A stretch of 64,000 bases of DNA from Saccharibacillus sacchari DSM 19268. GTDB taxonomy: Bacteria; Bacillota; Bacilli; Paenibacillales; Paenibacillaceae. Position numbers and translations under genes: made by a program. The stretch spans positions 4,970,274-5,034,273 of the forward strand of contig NZ_KK073875.1 in the NCBI RefSeq assembly GCF_000585395.1. The letters run 5' to 3'. This document shows, in pieces, positions 27,332-37,219 of this stretch (positions are counted from its first letter, which is position 1; each line of letters opens with the position of its first letter). The notes under the pieces are model-generated. The model was not told where the DNA came from. It did no database searches and was given only the letters and a program-made list of their open reading frames with translations.

Positions 27332-27381
27332 TTTCGAATATGGGCAGACCGCTGAACCTACGTTTATTTCCCTCGCGCGCG

Positions 27382-27425
27382 CCAAACGAAAGAACCGATC
27401 ATGCCGATTCGATTCTTTCGTTTGG
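27382..27425 (+). terminator. Stem-loop after the KGG gene
   Basis: A perfect 13-base arm CCAAACGAAAGAA pairs with TTCTTTCGTTTGG across an 18-base loop. A TTTTTT run follows six bases later. The rest of the gap to ilvD (27426-27629) shows no clear feature beyond the GGGGGG ribosome site. Confidence 0.65.
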
Positions 27426-27629
27426 ACGTGCCTTTTTTGCGTTGGGCAGCTTTTTCCCGTCGAATGGACGATTTGTTTTCGGGACTTTGCTAGAAAAAAG
27501 TAACGGCATGTGTTAGACTGTTTAGAAAATTTAGCTTCATGCTTGGTCGGGTTTTCGCAAGTTCTTGCTTTGCTCGTTAACCGCGCTAAAGCTGTCATTT
27601 TAATATATCGTTCTGGGGGGAAAGTCATT

Positions 27630-29315
27630 ATGGCACCGAAAAAAATGCGTTCCGACATGATCAAAAAAGGATTCGACCGCGCACCGCACCGCAGTCTTTT
27701 GCGTGCAGCCGGAGTTAAAGAAGAAGATTTCGGCAAACCGTTTATCGCGGTCTGCAACTCTTATATCGATATCGTACCGGGTCACGTGCACTTGCAAGAA
27801 TTCGGTAAGATCGTGAAGGATGCGATCCGCGAAGCCGGCGGCGTACCGTTCGAGTTTAACACGATCGGGGTCGACGACGGGATCGCCATGGGCCATATCG
27901 GCATGCGTTATTCCCTGCCAAGTCGTGAAATCATCGCCGATTCGGTAGAAACGGTCGTCTCCGCGCACTGGTTTGACGGCATGGTCTGCATCCCGAACTG
28001 CGATAAGATCACGCCGGGCATGCTGATGGGCGCTCTGCGCGTCAACATCCCGACCCTCTTCGTCAGCGGCGGACCGATGAAAGCCGGCAAAGACAAGAAC
28101 GGCCGCTCGATCTCGCTGACTTCGGTCTTCGAAGGCGTAGGCGCTCACCAAGTCGGCAAGATCGACGACCAAACTTTGCTTGAACTCGAACAATACGGCT
28201 GTCCGACCTGCGGATCATGTTCGGGCATGTTCACGGCAAACTCGATGAACTGTCTGGCTGAAGCGCTCGGCTTGGCTATGCCGGGTAACGGCACGATTCT
28301 CGCCGTTGCTCCGGAACGCCGCGAGTTCGTTCGTCAATCGGCTACCCAGTTGATGGAACTGATCAAGCTGGATCTGAAACCGCGCGATATCGTAACGGTT
28401 GAAGCGATCGACAATGCTTTCGCGCTGGATATGGCGATGGGCGGATCGACCAATACGGTTCTGCATACTCTGGCGCTGGCTCAAGAAGCGGGCATCGAGT
28501 ATCCGATCGAACGCATCAACGAAGTGGCGAACCGCGTTCCTCACTTGGCGAAACTCGCTCCGGCATCCGACTGGCATATCGAAGACGTGCACAATGCGGG
28601 CGGCGTAAGCGCCGTGTTGAACGAACTGCTCAAAAAACCGGGCGCGCTGCATGCGGATCGCATCACGGTAACAGGCAAAACGATTCGCGAGAACGTTGAA
28701 GGACAAGAAATCCAAAATACCGAAGTGATCCATAAGATCGACAATCCGCATTCCGAACGCGGCGGCTTGGCTGTTCTGTTCGGGAACCTGGCTCCGGAAG
28801 GCGCGATCATCAAGGTCGGCGCGGTTGACGCTTCGGTGGGCGGCTATCACAGAGGCCCGGCAATCTGCTTCGACTCCCAAGAAGACGCGCTGGAAGGCAT
28901 CGCGAAAGGCCAGATCAAAGAAGGCCATGTCGTCGTTATCCGCTATGAAGGACCTAAAGGCGGACCGGGCATGCCGGAAATGCTGGCTCCGACTTCGCAA
29001 ATCGTCGGCATGGGCCTGGGCGCCAAAGTCGGCCTGATCACGGACGGACGCTTCTCGGGCGCATCCCGCGGAATCAGTATCGGCCACATCTCGCCGGAAG
29101 CGGCAGAAGGCGGACCGATCGCCTTCGTGGAAGACGGAGACTTCATTGAGCTGGACTTGAACAAGCGCACGATCCAATTGGAGATCAGCGACGAAGAATT
29201 CGCTGCTCGCCGCGCGAACTGGAAAGGCTTCGAGCCGAAGGTGAAGACCGGCTATCTGGCTCGTTACTCTAAGCTCGTGACCAATGCGAGCATGGGCGGA
29301 ATCATGAAAATTTAA
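27630..29315 (+). CDS. ilvD: Dihydroxy-acid dehydratase
   Basis: The 561-residue iron-sulfur enzyme dehydrates dihydroxyisovalerate and dihydroxymethylvalerate in branched-chain amino acid synthesis. Cluster ligands are seen in [14 protein letters not shown] near residue 120 and [19 protein letters not shown] near residue 195. [16 protein letters not shown] and [19 protein letters not shown] are further family stretches. ATG at 27630 ([14 protein letters not shown]) has GGGGGG nine bases upstream. It stands apart from other ilv/leu genes, as is common for ilvD, and ends in a strong terminator. Confidence 0.96.
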   Translation: MAPKKMRSDMIKKGFDRAPHRSLLRAAGVKEEDFGKPFIAVCNSYIDIVPGHVHLQEFGKIVKDAIREAGGVPFEFNTIGVDDGIAMGHIGMRYSLPSREIIADSVETVVSAHWFDGMVCIPNCDKITPGMLMGALRVNIPTLFVSGGPMKAGKDKNGRSISLTSVFEGVGAHQVGKIDDQTLLELEQYGCPTCGSCSGMFTANSMNCLAEALGLAMPGNGTILAVAPERREFVRQSATQLMELIKLDLKPRDIVTVEAIDNAFALDMAMGGSTNTVLHTLALAQEAGIEYPIERINEVANRVPHLAKLAPASDWHIEDVHNAGGVSAVLNELLKKPGALHADRITVTGKTIRENVEGQEIQNTEVIHKIDNPHSERGGLAVLFGNLAPEGAIIKVGAVDASVGGYHRGPAICFDSQEDALEGIAKGQIKEGHVVVIRYEGPKGGPGMPEMLAPTSQIVGMGLGAKVGLITDGRFSGASRGISIGHISPEAAEGGPIAFVEDGDFIELDLNKRTIQLEISDEEFAARRANWKGFEPKVKTGYLARYSKLVTNASMGGIMKI

Positions 29316-29322
29316 TGTAGAC

Positions 29323-29357
29323 AAAGCCCGGAGACTTCGGTTTCCGGGCTTTTTTTG
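29323..29357 (+). terminator. Terminator after ilvD
   Basis: AAGCCCGGA pairs with TCCGGGCTT, followed by TTTTTTG, starting seven bases after the ilvD stop. Confidence 0.9.
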
Positions 29358-29415
29358 TTGGGGAATTCTTTTTGTTTGGAGCGGGAGGTGGCTGCGAAAA
29401 GAATTTTTCAACGTC

Positions 29416-29448
29416 AAAAGCCCGGAGAGCGAGGGCTCCGGGCTTTGT
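29416..29448 (-). terminator. Terminator of the polysaccharide deacetylase gene
   Basis: AAAAGCCCGGAG pairs with CTCCGGGCTTT across a nine-base loop. It is the second hairpin between two convergent genes and its sequence resembles the ilvD terminator. Confidence 0.65.
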
Positions 29449-29567
29449 ATTGAGGTAGTGTAGGGGAAGAAACGTACACGTCCTGGATCTAAATATACTG
29501 ATTTTCTACCGGATCGAAATCAATCCTGCAAAGTGACGCCGATACGAGAACGAGTAATTGAGTCTTT

Positions 29568-31004
29568 TCAGGTAACGGCGCCGGCCGGTTGTTTTTCGGC
29601 GGGGATGTTGTCCGAGGCTGCTTTTTCGCCGGTATCTTCAAGTGCGGTGCGGACGGGTTCATCCGCGGGTTTGCGTTTGCGGTCTGCTCGTTTATGGTTT
29701 TTGAAATCGCGGGTGAGCAAGACGTCCATCGGCATCAGCATGATTTTGGGCACGAGCAGCTGGGATTGTTCGCCCAGGCGCGACGCGCCGGAAGGATGCA
29801 GGACGCCGAGCAGGACTTTAAGATAGACTCGCGTCATTTTGGCAAATAAACCTTCCGGAAGATCGAGCACCTGGAATCCGAATTGTTCCGGGCCGCGGTT
29901 GATCATGCTGACGCCGTATAAGCCTTTCGCTTCGCGCAGCTTCGGATCGCGGCGAACATGTTCGGCGATTTTGGGCAGGCTCCGTTCCGTCTCGCGCACC
30001 ATCAGGATTGCGGTCTGCATGGCGGAGCGGGAGCGGCTGCTGAAATCGAATAGCATTTTGTTGTCAAAATGCAGTTCCAAAATAGAGTCGCCTTTTTCCA
30101 AACGCTCGCCGTCCGCCAGTTCCAGCGTCTGACCCGAATATTTCGTTTGGCGAAAGTGGAAAAATGGAGCTCCCTCCGCTTCCTGAAGCCGGAAAGCCCA
30201 TTTGAACGCTTTTTCGTATAACAGCCATCCACCGACCAAAGCACGCTTCATAGGGGACAGCTTTCGGCCTTTTGCTTTCTGCTCCGCTTTATGCGCTTTT
30301 TGCGTAGAAGCCATCAGTCGCTCGACCGTTACGCTGCGGAGCCCTTTCGCGTAAGCTTCTTCCAGAAAACGTTCGAGTGCGCGAATCATATTTTCAGGAG
30401 CCTCGTCATTTGCTCCAAGCGTAGCCCCGCAGTCATGCAACACAAGCACCTCGCCGCCGCGCATTTTTCGACGCATGCGTTTGAGCAAGCGATCTTCGCC
30501 GAGCCGTTTGCGCCAATCGCCAAAAATGCCGGACCAGAGCACCAACTTCAACTCATGCCGGCCGACCAAGTCGAACAGGTTGACGATGCCCCAAGGCGGA
30601 CGGTAATACACGGAACGCTGTCCGGTTACGCGCTCGATTACTTCGTTGGTGCGATTCACCTGTTTGCGTACCGAGCCGGGCCACATTAACCAGTTCGCGC
30701 GGTGCACATAGTTATGAATGCCGATGCCGTGACCTTCCGCTTGCATGCGTTTCAGCAGCTCGGGATGTTGAGCAGCGTGCGAGCCAACGACAAAAAACGT
30801 CGCTTTTGCTTCATAACGCTTCAACATGTCGAGCAACTGCGCCGTATATCGCGGGTCCGGTCCGTCATCGAAGGTCATGGCGAACTCCGTTTCGCTCGTG
30901 CCCTTGCGGAAAGCCCGGAATCCGAAAATCCGGCTGATCAACCCCGGAATGAATGCGTAAAAAGATGATAAGTAAAATAGCCATATCAGCAAGGTCGTTT
31001 CCAT
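29568..31004 (-). CDS. Polysaccharide deacetylase with C-terminal YkoP-like domain
   Basis: The 478-residue protein has an N-terminal membrane helix (METTLLIWLFYLSSFYAFIPGL) and a NodB domain to about residue 220. Deacetylase motifs are present: TFDDGPDPRYT near 45, GIHNYVHRANWL with the HxxxH-like metal site, RPPWG and LVLHDCGA. The second half (from about residue 285, LELHFDNKMLFDF... to the end) resembles the YkoP-type domain found with such enzymes. A Lys- and Ala-rich tail follows. It probably modifies cell-wall or surface glycans. GGAGAGCGGA precedes the ATG. Confidence 0.87.
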   Translation of the reverse strand: METTLLIWLFYLSSFYAFIPGLISRIFGFRAFRKGTSETEFAMTFDDGPDPRYTAQLLDMLKRYEAKATFFVVGSHAAQHPELLKRMQAEGHGIGIHNYVHRANWLMWPGSVRKQVNRTNEVIERVTGQRSVYYRPPWGIVNLFDLVGRHELKLVLWSGIFGDWRKRLGEDRLLKRMRRKMRGGEVLVLHDCGATLGANDEAPENMIRALERFLEEAYAKGLRSVTVERLMASTQKAHKAEQKAKGRKLSPMKRALVGGWLLYEKAFKWAFRLQEAEGAPFFHFRQTKYSGQTLELADGERLEKGDSILELHFDNKMLFDFSSRSRSAMQTAILMVRETERSLPKIAEHVRRDPKLREAKGLYGVSMINRGPEQFGFQVLDLPEGLFAKMTRVYLKVLLGVLHPSGASRLGEQSQLLVPKIMLMPMDVLLTRDFKNHKRADRKRKPADEPVRTALEDTGEKAASDNIPAEKQPAGAVT

Positions 31005-31159
31005 TTCCGCTCTCCGTTTCTCTATTTTGAAGTTCGGGCAAGAGTTTTTGAACATTCTATTGCTCGCCGTCATCACTTTATTTTATCATAGGAATTAATG
31101 GAATCAATCCAAAAGTACGGACTTTCACGGTCTGACATCCCTTGCAAAGGAGCCTATTC

Positions 31160-32365
31160 ATGATATCGTTGTACCGGAAATACTGGCGAACTGCTTTTGA
31201 CATTGCCCTGATCGTACTGACTATCTATTTGGTCATGTTGGCATTCAGTTGGCTGTACGGCATCGCGGCACCTGTCTTTTTATCCATTGTCGTCTTTTTG
31301 ATCATCGAACCTTTTGCCCGCTTTTTGCATCGCAGAAAATTACCCAAACCGTTGGCCTCCGCCATCTCGGTACTCCTCTTCGTTTCGGTCATTTTGGGAG
31401 CTTTATTCGGCGCAGGCTTGATTTTCGTCTCGCAGATTGCGCGACTCGCCGATAACTTGCCGGAGTATACCGCCATCATTCAGGTTCAATTTGCGAATCT
31501 AACCGAATTTTTACATAGCGAGCTGAATGCTCTTCCGGCTGGAACCGTGGAAAAAGCCAATGAATACTTTGCCCTGTTCACGGATCAATTGGCGGGTTGG
31601 CTGAAGTTTGCATTCTCGCACGTGCTTGCCTTCCTGACTTCTTTTTCCAGCTTTATTGTCAGTTTTACGATCTCGATCATCCTGGCCTTCTTCCTTAGTT
31701 CAGAGATCGTTTGGTGGAAAAAGGTCGCTAACGACAAAACGCCGAACACGTTCAAGCATGCTTACCAGTTTCTGAAAGATCATGTCTTCCGTTCAATCGG
31801 CTCTTATCTGAAAGCACAGGCGATTCTGGTTTTTATCACGTTTGCCATCGTTTATGCGGGTCTGTTGATTCTGCGCGTAGATAATGCGTTCGCGATTGCG
31901 ATCGTGTCTGCCCTGTTCGATATATTGCCGCTGCTCGGCGTGCCCGCTATCTTCATTCCTTGGGTCATCTATCTGTTCATTGTGGGAAATACAGGCCTCG
32001 CGATCGGACTTATTGTTCTTCTTGCAGTCGTGATGCTGACGCGCCAACTGCTCGAACCTAAAATCGCGGGCAACTCGATCGGGATCTCTTCCGCTTATCT
32101 GATGCTCTCCTTCGTTCTGATCTCGACTTCGTTGTTCGGCATGGCCGGTTTGATTCTGGCGCCGATTCTGTTGATCCTGATCAAGGAGCTGCTTCAGGAA
32201 GGCTATCTGCAACGTTGGATTCGGATGCCGCAGGAGGAATTCGCTGTGCATCCGCTCAGTCCTTCCGGTGCGCAACCAACGCCTCCTCCTCCGTCGGACC
32301 CGCCGCCTGCCGCTCCAAGCGGGAGCCCGTCGGCTTCCGATCCGGATGCCGACGCACCGGACTAA
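31160..32365 (+). CDS. AI-2E-family transporter
   Basis: The 401-residue membrane protein begins MISLYRKYWRT and has about seven or eight membrane helices typical of the AI-2E (PerM/YtvI/YhhT) family. Family landmarks are LILRVDNAFAIAIVSALFDILPLLGVPAI and the loop near residue 295 with RQLLEPKIAGNSIGISS. An amphipathic domain between helices 3 and 4 (about 95-165) is normal. The last 35 residues are a Pro/Ser/Asp-rich tail, which is unusual and probably disordered. Substrates of this family vary, so no cargo is assigned. AAGGAG lies seven bases before the ATG. Confidence 0.88.
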   Translation: MISLYRKYWRTAFDIALIVLTIYLVMLAFSWLYGIAAPVFLSIVVFLIIEPFARFLHRRKLPKPLASAISVLLFVSVILGALFGAGLIFVSQIARLADNLPEYTAIIQVQFANLTEFLHSELNALPAGTVEKANEYFALFTDQLAGWLKFAFSHVLAFLTSFSSFIVSFTISIILAFFLSSEIVWWKKVANDKTPNTFKHAYQFLKDHVFRSIGSYLKAQAILVFITFAIVYAGLLILRVDNAFAIAIVSALFDILPLLGVPAIFIPWVIYLFIVGNTGLAIGLIVLLAVVMLTRQLLEPKIAGNSIGISSAYLMLSFVLISTSLFGMAGLILAPILLILIKELLQEGYLQRWIRMPQEEFAVHPLSPSGAQPTPPPPSDPPPAAPSGSPSASDPDADAPD

Positions 32366-32377
32366 CCGTATGTACGC

Positions 32378-32407
32378 AGACGTTCCCTGAATGGGAGCGT
32401 CTTTTTT
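32378..32407 (+). terminator. Terminator after the AI-2E-family gene
   Basis: AGACGTTCCC pairs with GGGAGCGTCT, followed by six T. The loop is TGAAT. Confidence 0.9.
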
Positions 32408-32466
32408 CATTTGATCCATGCCATGTAAAGTTCAGATGAAAGTTAGATGAAGGACGTTTGGTTAAC

Positions 32467-32492
32467 GTTTTAACGATATGCGCTGCGGGTAT
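32467..32492 (+). promoter_or_regulatory. Sigma-B-type promoter of catalase
   Basis: GTTTTAA, 13 bases, then GGGTAT on the plus strand, 70 bases before the start codon. It is very close to the GTTTAA-N12/14-GGGTAT consensus of sigma B. Confidence 0.75.
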
Positions 32493-32560
32493 AGGATTGA
32501 CGTATGCCCATTTTATGTAAGGTAATTCCACCATCCGAAGCGAGGGAAAGGGGACTTGAC

Positions 32561-34078
32561 GTGAGCGACGAAAAGAAACCGCAAAACGGCAGCGAACAAG
32601 AAGAAAACATGACGTTGACGACCAGACAAGGTCATCCCGTACGGGATAACCAGAATGTACGCACCGTAGGCAGCCGCGGACCGACCACGTTGGAAAATTA
32701 CCAGTTTCTTGAGAAGATTACCCATTTTGACCGCGAGCGTATTCCGGAGCGAGTCGTCCACGCGCGCGGAGCGGGAGCTCACGGCGTCTTTACCGCGTAC
32801 GGAACAGCCGGCGACGAGCCCGTATCGAAATACACCCGAGCCAAGCTTTTTCAGGAAAAAGGCAAAGAAACGCCGGTGTTCGTTCGTTTCTCCAGTGTTA
32901 TTCACGGCGGCCATTCCCCGGAAACGCTGCGCGATCCTCGCGGATTCGCGACCAAATTTTATACCGAAGACGGCAACTGGGATTTGGTCGGCAACAACCT
33001 CAAAGTGTTCTTTATTCGCGACCCGCTGAAGTTCCCGGACATGGTGCATGCGTTCAAGCCGGACCCGATCACCAACGTGCAGAGCATGGAGCGCTTTTTC
33101 GACTTCGTATCGCTCAGCCCGGAAGCGACACATATGGTAACGTTCTTGTTCTCGCCTTGGGGCATTCCCGCCAATTACCGGCAGATGCAAGGGTCGGGCG
33201 TCAATACGTATAAATGGGTCAATACCGAAGGCGAAGCCGTATTGGTCAAGTATCATTGGGAGCCGCTGCATCAAGGCGTCAAAAACTTGACCCAGCAGGA
33301 GGCCAACTCGATTCAATCGACCGAATTCAATCACGCCACGCTCGACCTGTACGCAGCGATCGAAAAAGGCGATTATCCCGAATGGGAGCTTTGCGTGCAG
33401 ATTATGGAAGATCATGAACATCCCGAGCTGGATTTCGATCCGCTCGACGATACCAAGTTATGGCCGCCGGAGCAGTTCCCATTCCTTCCGGTCGGCAAAA
33501 TGACGCTGAACCGGAATCCGGAAGATTACTTCACCGAAGTCGAGCAAGCCGCGTTCGGTACCGGCGTGCTGGTCGACGGCCTGGACTTTTCCGACGATAA
33601 AATGCTGCAAGGTCGCACCTTCTCCTACTCCGATACCCAGCGCCACCGCGTCGGAGCCAACTATTTGCAGCTTCCGATCAACGCGCCGAAAACGCATGTC
33701 GCCACCAATCAAAGCGGCGGCCAGATGCAATATAAAGTCGACCGCGCTCCGGGCCAAAACCCGCACGTTAATTATGAACCTTCATCGATGGGCGGCTTGA
33801 AAGAAGCGCCCAAGCCGGGCAAAGACCACGAACCCGAATACCATGCCAAACTGGTCCGGGCTCCGATCGACCGCCCGAACAACTTCGGCCAAGCCGGCGA
33901 TACGTACCGCTCGTTCGAAGACTCGGAACGCGACGAACTGATCAACAACCTGGTCGGCGCGCTGTCGCAATGCAAACCCGATATTCAAGAACGCATGATC
34001 GACTACTTTACCCAAGCCGACGCCGACTACGGACGCCGCGTATCCGAAGGCTTGGCCGCAACAGAAAAGACGCAATAA
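32561..34078 (+). CDS. Monofunctional haem catalase
   Basis: The 505-residue enzyme breaks down hydrogen peroxide. The distal haem pocket has His67 in [15 protein letters not shown] and the Asn in [15 protein letters not shown] near residue 140. The proximal tyrosine is about Tyr356 in [18 protein letters not shown], followed by LPIN. The size fits the small-subunit clade. The GTG at 32561 ([13 protein letters not shown]) has AAAGGGGA seven bases upstream and is preferred to an upstream ATG. A sigma-B-type promoter suggests general stress and stationary-phase induction. It is monocistronic. Confidence 0.95.
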   Translation: MSDEKKPQNGSEQEENMTLTTRQGHPVRDNQNVRTVGSRGPTTLENYQFLEKITHFDRERIPERVVHARGAGAHGVFTAYGTAGDEPVSKYTRAKLFQEKGKETPVFVRFSSVIHGGHSPETLRDPRGFATKFYTEDGNWDLVGNNLKVFFIRDPLKFPDMVHAFKPDPITNVQSMERFFDFVSLSPEATHMVTFLFSPWGIPANYRQMQGSGVNTYKWVNTEGEAVLVKYHWEPLHQGVKNLTQQEANSIQSTEFNHATLDLYAAIEKGDYPEWELCVQIMEDHEHPELDFDPLDDTKLWPPEQFPFLPVGKMTLNRNPEDYFTEVEQAAFGTGVLVDGLDFSDDKMLQGRTFSYSDTQRHRVGANYLQLPINAPKTHVATNQSGGQMQYKVDRAPGQNPHVNYEPSSMGGLKEAPKPGKDHEPEYHAKLVRAPIDRPNNFGQAGDTYRSFEDSERDELINNLVGALSQCKPDIQERMIDYFTQADADYGRRVSEGLAATEKTQ

Positions 34079-34201
34079 GCGGACAATCAGATCCTCGGAA
34101 AGCCATTGAAGAAGCCCAAGAAAAAGGCAAAGAATCCTGACCTTACTAAAAGGTTCAACACGAATCGAACTCGAATCTTATCAGCCCATTCTTTTCATCA
34201 A

Positions 34202-34235
34202 AAAGAGCTCCGGACCGAAGTCCGAAGCTCTTTTC
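34202..34235 (+). terminator. Terminator after catalase
   Basis: AAGAGCTCCGGA pairs with TCCGAAGCTCTT, followed by TTCTTGTTTCTT. Confidence 0.8.
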
Positions 34236-34283
34236 TTGTTTCTTCCCTACCCCACTCTCACCGCTTAAAGTTTCGGGGGCGGA

Positions 34284-34395
34284 GGGTAAGGACTGTGAAG
34301 AAGCGATAGCGTTCGCCTTTGCCATTGGGAAAATACAATTAAAACTTCCAATCCTTTTTCCCGATGGCAACACGCGATCGTAACAGTCCTTACCC
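34284..34395. repeat. Long imperfect inverted repeat (about 112 bases)
   Basis: Outer arms GGGTAAGGACTGT (34284) and ACAGTCCTTACCC (34383) are perfect. Inner arms TTGCCATTGGGAAAA (34319) and TTTTCCCGATGGCAA (34356) differ by one base. The whole can fold into a single long hairpin with an asymmetrical internal loop. It lies 24 bases after the chemoreceptor stop and has no T-run, so it does not look like a plain terminator. Confidence 0.7.
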
Positions 34396-34419
34396 GCAGC
34401 TCCAAGCTCCGCAGAAATT

Positions 34420-36768
34420 TTAAACGGTAAACTTCGAAATCGAATCTTTCAGCTCGTTCGACGCATTGCTCAGTTTCGCCGACAACTCGACAAGTCGCAC
34501 GCCGACGTTCTGCTGCTCGCTGCTCAGCGACGCCACTTCTTGCGACGTTGCCGAAGATTCTTCGGCAACCGCGCTAACGCTTGTCATCGCTTCTGCCATC
34601 GTCTTCTGCGCGCTGCCCAACTCGCCGATCGAAGTCGTTACGCCGTCGAGCTTGCCCGAGAACAGTTCCATCTGCTCCTGCACGGAATCGAAAATTCCTG
34701 TCGTTTGCTTCACGGATTGGACTTGCTCCTGGAACATCGGATATACGGCCGAGAGCGTGCGTACCGTTTCGTCCATCTCGGACTGGATGTTATCCGTAAT
34801 TTCGCCGACCATGTCAATCGATTCGCGCGAACGGCTTGCCAACTGGCGTATTTCTCCGGCAACGACCATGAAGCCTTGACCGGCTACCCCTGCGCGTGCT
34901 GCTTCGATGGTAGCGTTAAGCGAGAGGATATTCGTTTGCTTCGTAATATTTTGCATCACGTCGAGTACCTTCATGACCGAAGCCGTGCTTTCTTTCAACG
35001 CATCGACTCTCGTAACCAGCGAGCGAACCATATTTTCCGTGCTTCCCGTCTGGCTGAGCAATTTATCGAGATGCTCCGTGCCTTGACGGCTCGCCGTTTG
35101 CACTTCGCGTGCGGAAACGTCCATTTCGCGGTTGGCCGAAACGACATTTTCCATCCGTTCGCCGATCCGCTCCGTCAATTCGGTGCTCTTCTCTGCTTCT
35201 TGAGCCAGGCTGGATGCGCCGTTTGCGATTTCTTCTGTTGCAATCGCAATCTCGCGTGCCGAGCTTGCCGTCTGCTTCGAAGCCTGCTCCAGCTCGCCTG
35301 CCGTGTCGAGAACCTGCTGCGCCGTGTCCGTCGTTTGGCGAATCAGGTCGGTAATGCGATCCATCATGCGGTTGAACGCGCTGGACAGCTCGCCGATTTC
35401 ATCTTTGGAACGATAATCCGTGCGTACGCTCAGGTTACCTGTCGCGCCTTCTTGCATCAGACCTTTCAAATGCCCCAGCGGACGGCCGATCATGCGCACC
35501 ATCCAGATCCCGATTACGACAGCGACAATGATTGCCACCAATACGAAGATCACGATCAGGGTCAGGATTCCCGCCGCGCCTTCCATCAGCACTTCGACAG
35601 GAACGGTACCGATCAATTTCCAACCGGAGCTTTCCATCGTATTGTAAGCAGCCAATACGGTAGTTCCGAACTGCTTGGCTTCAAATTTTCCGTTTGCGCC
35701 CAACTCGTCTTGCTCAAATACGTAAGTGGTCGGTTGTCCTCCCGAGCCCTTGACGTCCGAAGCCACGTTCGTGCCGTCAGCAGCCAAAAGTTCGATATGG
35801 CTGCCTTCGCCGAAGTTTACGGATGCCAATTGATCTTCCAGCGTTTTCACGTCAAGCTGCAAGCCGATAATGAATTTGGCGCCGCTGCCGTTTGTAGTCG
35901 ACATCAAACGTGCCAATGTATAGCTTCCGCGAGTTGCGTCTGTCGGCAGCCACAATACGTTATTTTTTCCACCCGTCAGATCCGCATACCAGGTCGTCCC
36001 CCGGATTTCTTCGGGAGTCGGCAATTGATTGCCTGCCGTGAAGAATTCGGTCGAAGTCTCATCCGTAGGCAGGAAATAGATCGCTTGGAGACCCGTTGTG
36101 ACATTGACCTGGTTGCTCAGCGATTCATTGATCTCGCGAATAGCCTGGAAACGGTCAAAGTCGGTTGCCGACCGCTGCAAATTATTGATCGCGTCCTGAA
36201 TCTCCGGATTGAAGAAAATCTGCGTCGAAGAGTCCATATAACGCTGCAGGATGATATCGAGTTTCTGCGACGTTTGAATAACCGTTTGCTCATTCGCGGA
36301 GGCTGCGTTCTCTTTGATCGTATCGCGTGCTTTGACGTAGGACATAATGCCGAGTGACGATACGAACACAACCATGCTCGCAAGGAAAATAAAGAATAAT
36401 CGAATCCCGACCGACTTGCTCGGGTCGAGCGCGCGCCAGTTTTTAACGAAATCGAGCATCGTGGTTCCGAAATTTCGAGTGAAACGTTTCGATTTTGTTG
36501 GATTAAAAGCTTTGTTTTTGCCCAAAGACCTAAAAGCACTAAGGCTTTTCTTTTTTAAAGCGTTATCATTTTGTACAGTGCCGTCAGAATCATTTTCCAA
36601 ATCCGACGGTGTCGATTTCGGTAGCGTTTTCTTTTTTTCGCGCGTTTTTTTCGGACCTCTGTCTTTTTTCAGCAGCTTCAGCGAAGGCTTCCCTTTTCCT
36701 TCGATCTTGCCGCCCTCCGGCTCGAGTACTGGGTTTTCCCCGTTCTGCTCGCCCTGTTTTTTCATCAT
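34420..36768 (-). CDS. Methyl-accepting chemotaxis protein
   Basis: The roughly 782-residue chemoreceptor has a lysine-rich cytoplasmic N-terminal extension of about 118 residues. Then come membrane helix 1 ([23 protein letters not shown]), an extracellular dCache-like sensor of about 250 residues, and helix 2 ([24 protein letters not shown]). HAMP and a signalling coiled coil follow, with the CheA/CheW hairpin tip near [22 protein letters not shown]. Start choice: ATG at 36768 has GGGG eight bases upstream; ATG at 36774 is only two bases from it. The ligand is unknown. It is monocistronic and flanked on both sides by long inverted repeats. Confidence 0.93.
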   Translation of the reverse strand: MMKKQGEQNGENPVLEPEGGKIEGKGKPSLKLLKKDRGPKKTREKKKTLPKSTPSDLENDSDGTVQNDNALKKKSLSAFRSLGKNKAFNPTKSKRFTRNFGTTMLDFVKNWRALDPSKSVGIRLFFIFLASMVVFVSSLGIMSYVKARDTIKENAASANEQTVIQTSQKLDIILQRYMDSSTQIFFNPEIQDAINNLQRSATDFDRFQAIREINESLSNQVNVTTGLQAIYFLPTDETSTEFFTAGNQLPTPEEIRGTTWYADLTGGKNNVLWLPTDATRGSYTLARLMSTTNGSGAKFIIGLQLDVKTLEDQLASVNFGEGSHIELLAADGTNVASDVKGSGGQPTTYVFEQDELGANGKFEAKQFGTTVLAAYNTMESSGWKLIGTVPVEVLMEGAAGILTLIVIFVLVAIIVAVVIGIWMVRMIGRPLGHLKGLMQEGATGNLSVRTDYRSKDEIGELSSAFNRMMDRITDLIRQTTDTAQQVLDTAGELEQASKQTASSAREIAIATEEIANGASSLAQEAEKSTELTERIGERMENVVSANREMDVSAREVQTASRQGTEHLDKLLSQTGSTENMVRSLVTRVDALKESTASVMKVLDVMQNITKQTNILSLNATIEAARAGVAGQGFMVVAGEIRQLASRSRESIDMVGEITDNIQSEMDETVRTLSAVYPMFQEQVQSVKQTTGIFDSVQEQMELFSGKLDGVTTSIGELGSAQKTMAEAMTSVSAVAEESSATSQEVASLSSEQQNVGVRLVELSAKLSNASNELKDSISKFTV

Positions 36769-36850
36769 ACCCATGTCCCCACCCGCCAGTCATTAGAATC
36801 AGCGTTGTAACACCGGAAAATGAGAAAGCGCTCTCGCACTTATCTATGTA

Positions 36851-36961
36851 ACTAGTATCTTGTCGACTCTTAGTTAGAGCATTGCGTTTGTATGAAAAGC
36901 ATACGTTTTAGGCGCGTTTCATACAGGCGCAAGCTTACTTTCACGTTGACAAGATACTAGT
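36851..36961. repeat. Nested inverted repeat upstream of the chemoreceptor gene
   Basis: ACTAGTATCTTGTC (36851) and GACAAGATACTAGT (36948) are perfect 14-base arms. Inside, TTGCG..TGTATGAAA and TTTCATACA..CGCAA form a second stem. The two nested stems span 111 bases. It lies about 80 bases upstream of the chemoreceptor start. Confidence 0.75.
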
Positions 36962-37020
36962 CCTTTGTCCCACTTCGAATGTCTCGTTTAGTAAGCTAAC
37001 ATTGATCTGGGACAAAGGAC
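36960..37020. repeat. Second inverted repeat abutting the first
   Basis: GTCCTTTGTCCC (36960) and GGGACAAAGGAC (37009) are perfect 12-base arms with a 37-base loop. The left arm overlaps the right arm of the preceding repeat by two bases. From here to 37136 I see no further feature. Confidence 0.75.
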
Positions 37021-37136
37021 CGCTTTCATTTAAAAAAAGTCCGGGATTACAAAATGCTGGATATCTCTATTATCGGCATAAGCAAGCAAAAAGCAAAGGG
37101 AAATACGCACTTTTTCAAAAAAATTTAGCTTAAAAT

Positions 37137-37175
37137 CAAAACCCTTCAGATCCGCTAAAGATTTGAAGGGTTTTG
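37137..37175 (-). terminator. Stem-loop after the yrrO-like gene
   Basis: CAAAACCCTTCA and TGAAGGGTTTTG are perfect 12-base arms, 45 bases after the stop of the U32 gene. On the minus strand it is followed by ATTTTAAG, a modest T-run. Confidence 0.65.
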
Positions 37176-37219
37176 AAAGGAGTTCTAAAGAACCATGACC
37201 GAAGTCATTCAATGATATT

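Noticed and set aside
34202-34235. The catalase terminator as part of the long inverted repeat at 34284
   Set aside because: The two stems are separated by about 50 bases and share no sequence; the first has an ordinary terminator shape.
37030-37212. A 60-codon open frame (MNDFGHGSLELL...) in the gap between the chemoreceptor and the yrrO-like gene
   Set aside because: No convincing ribosome site, and much of it runs through the 12-base inverted arms of the stem-loop at 37137-37175.
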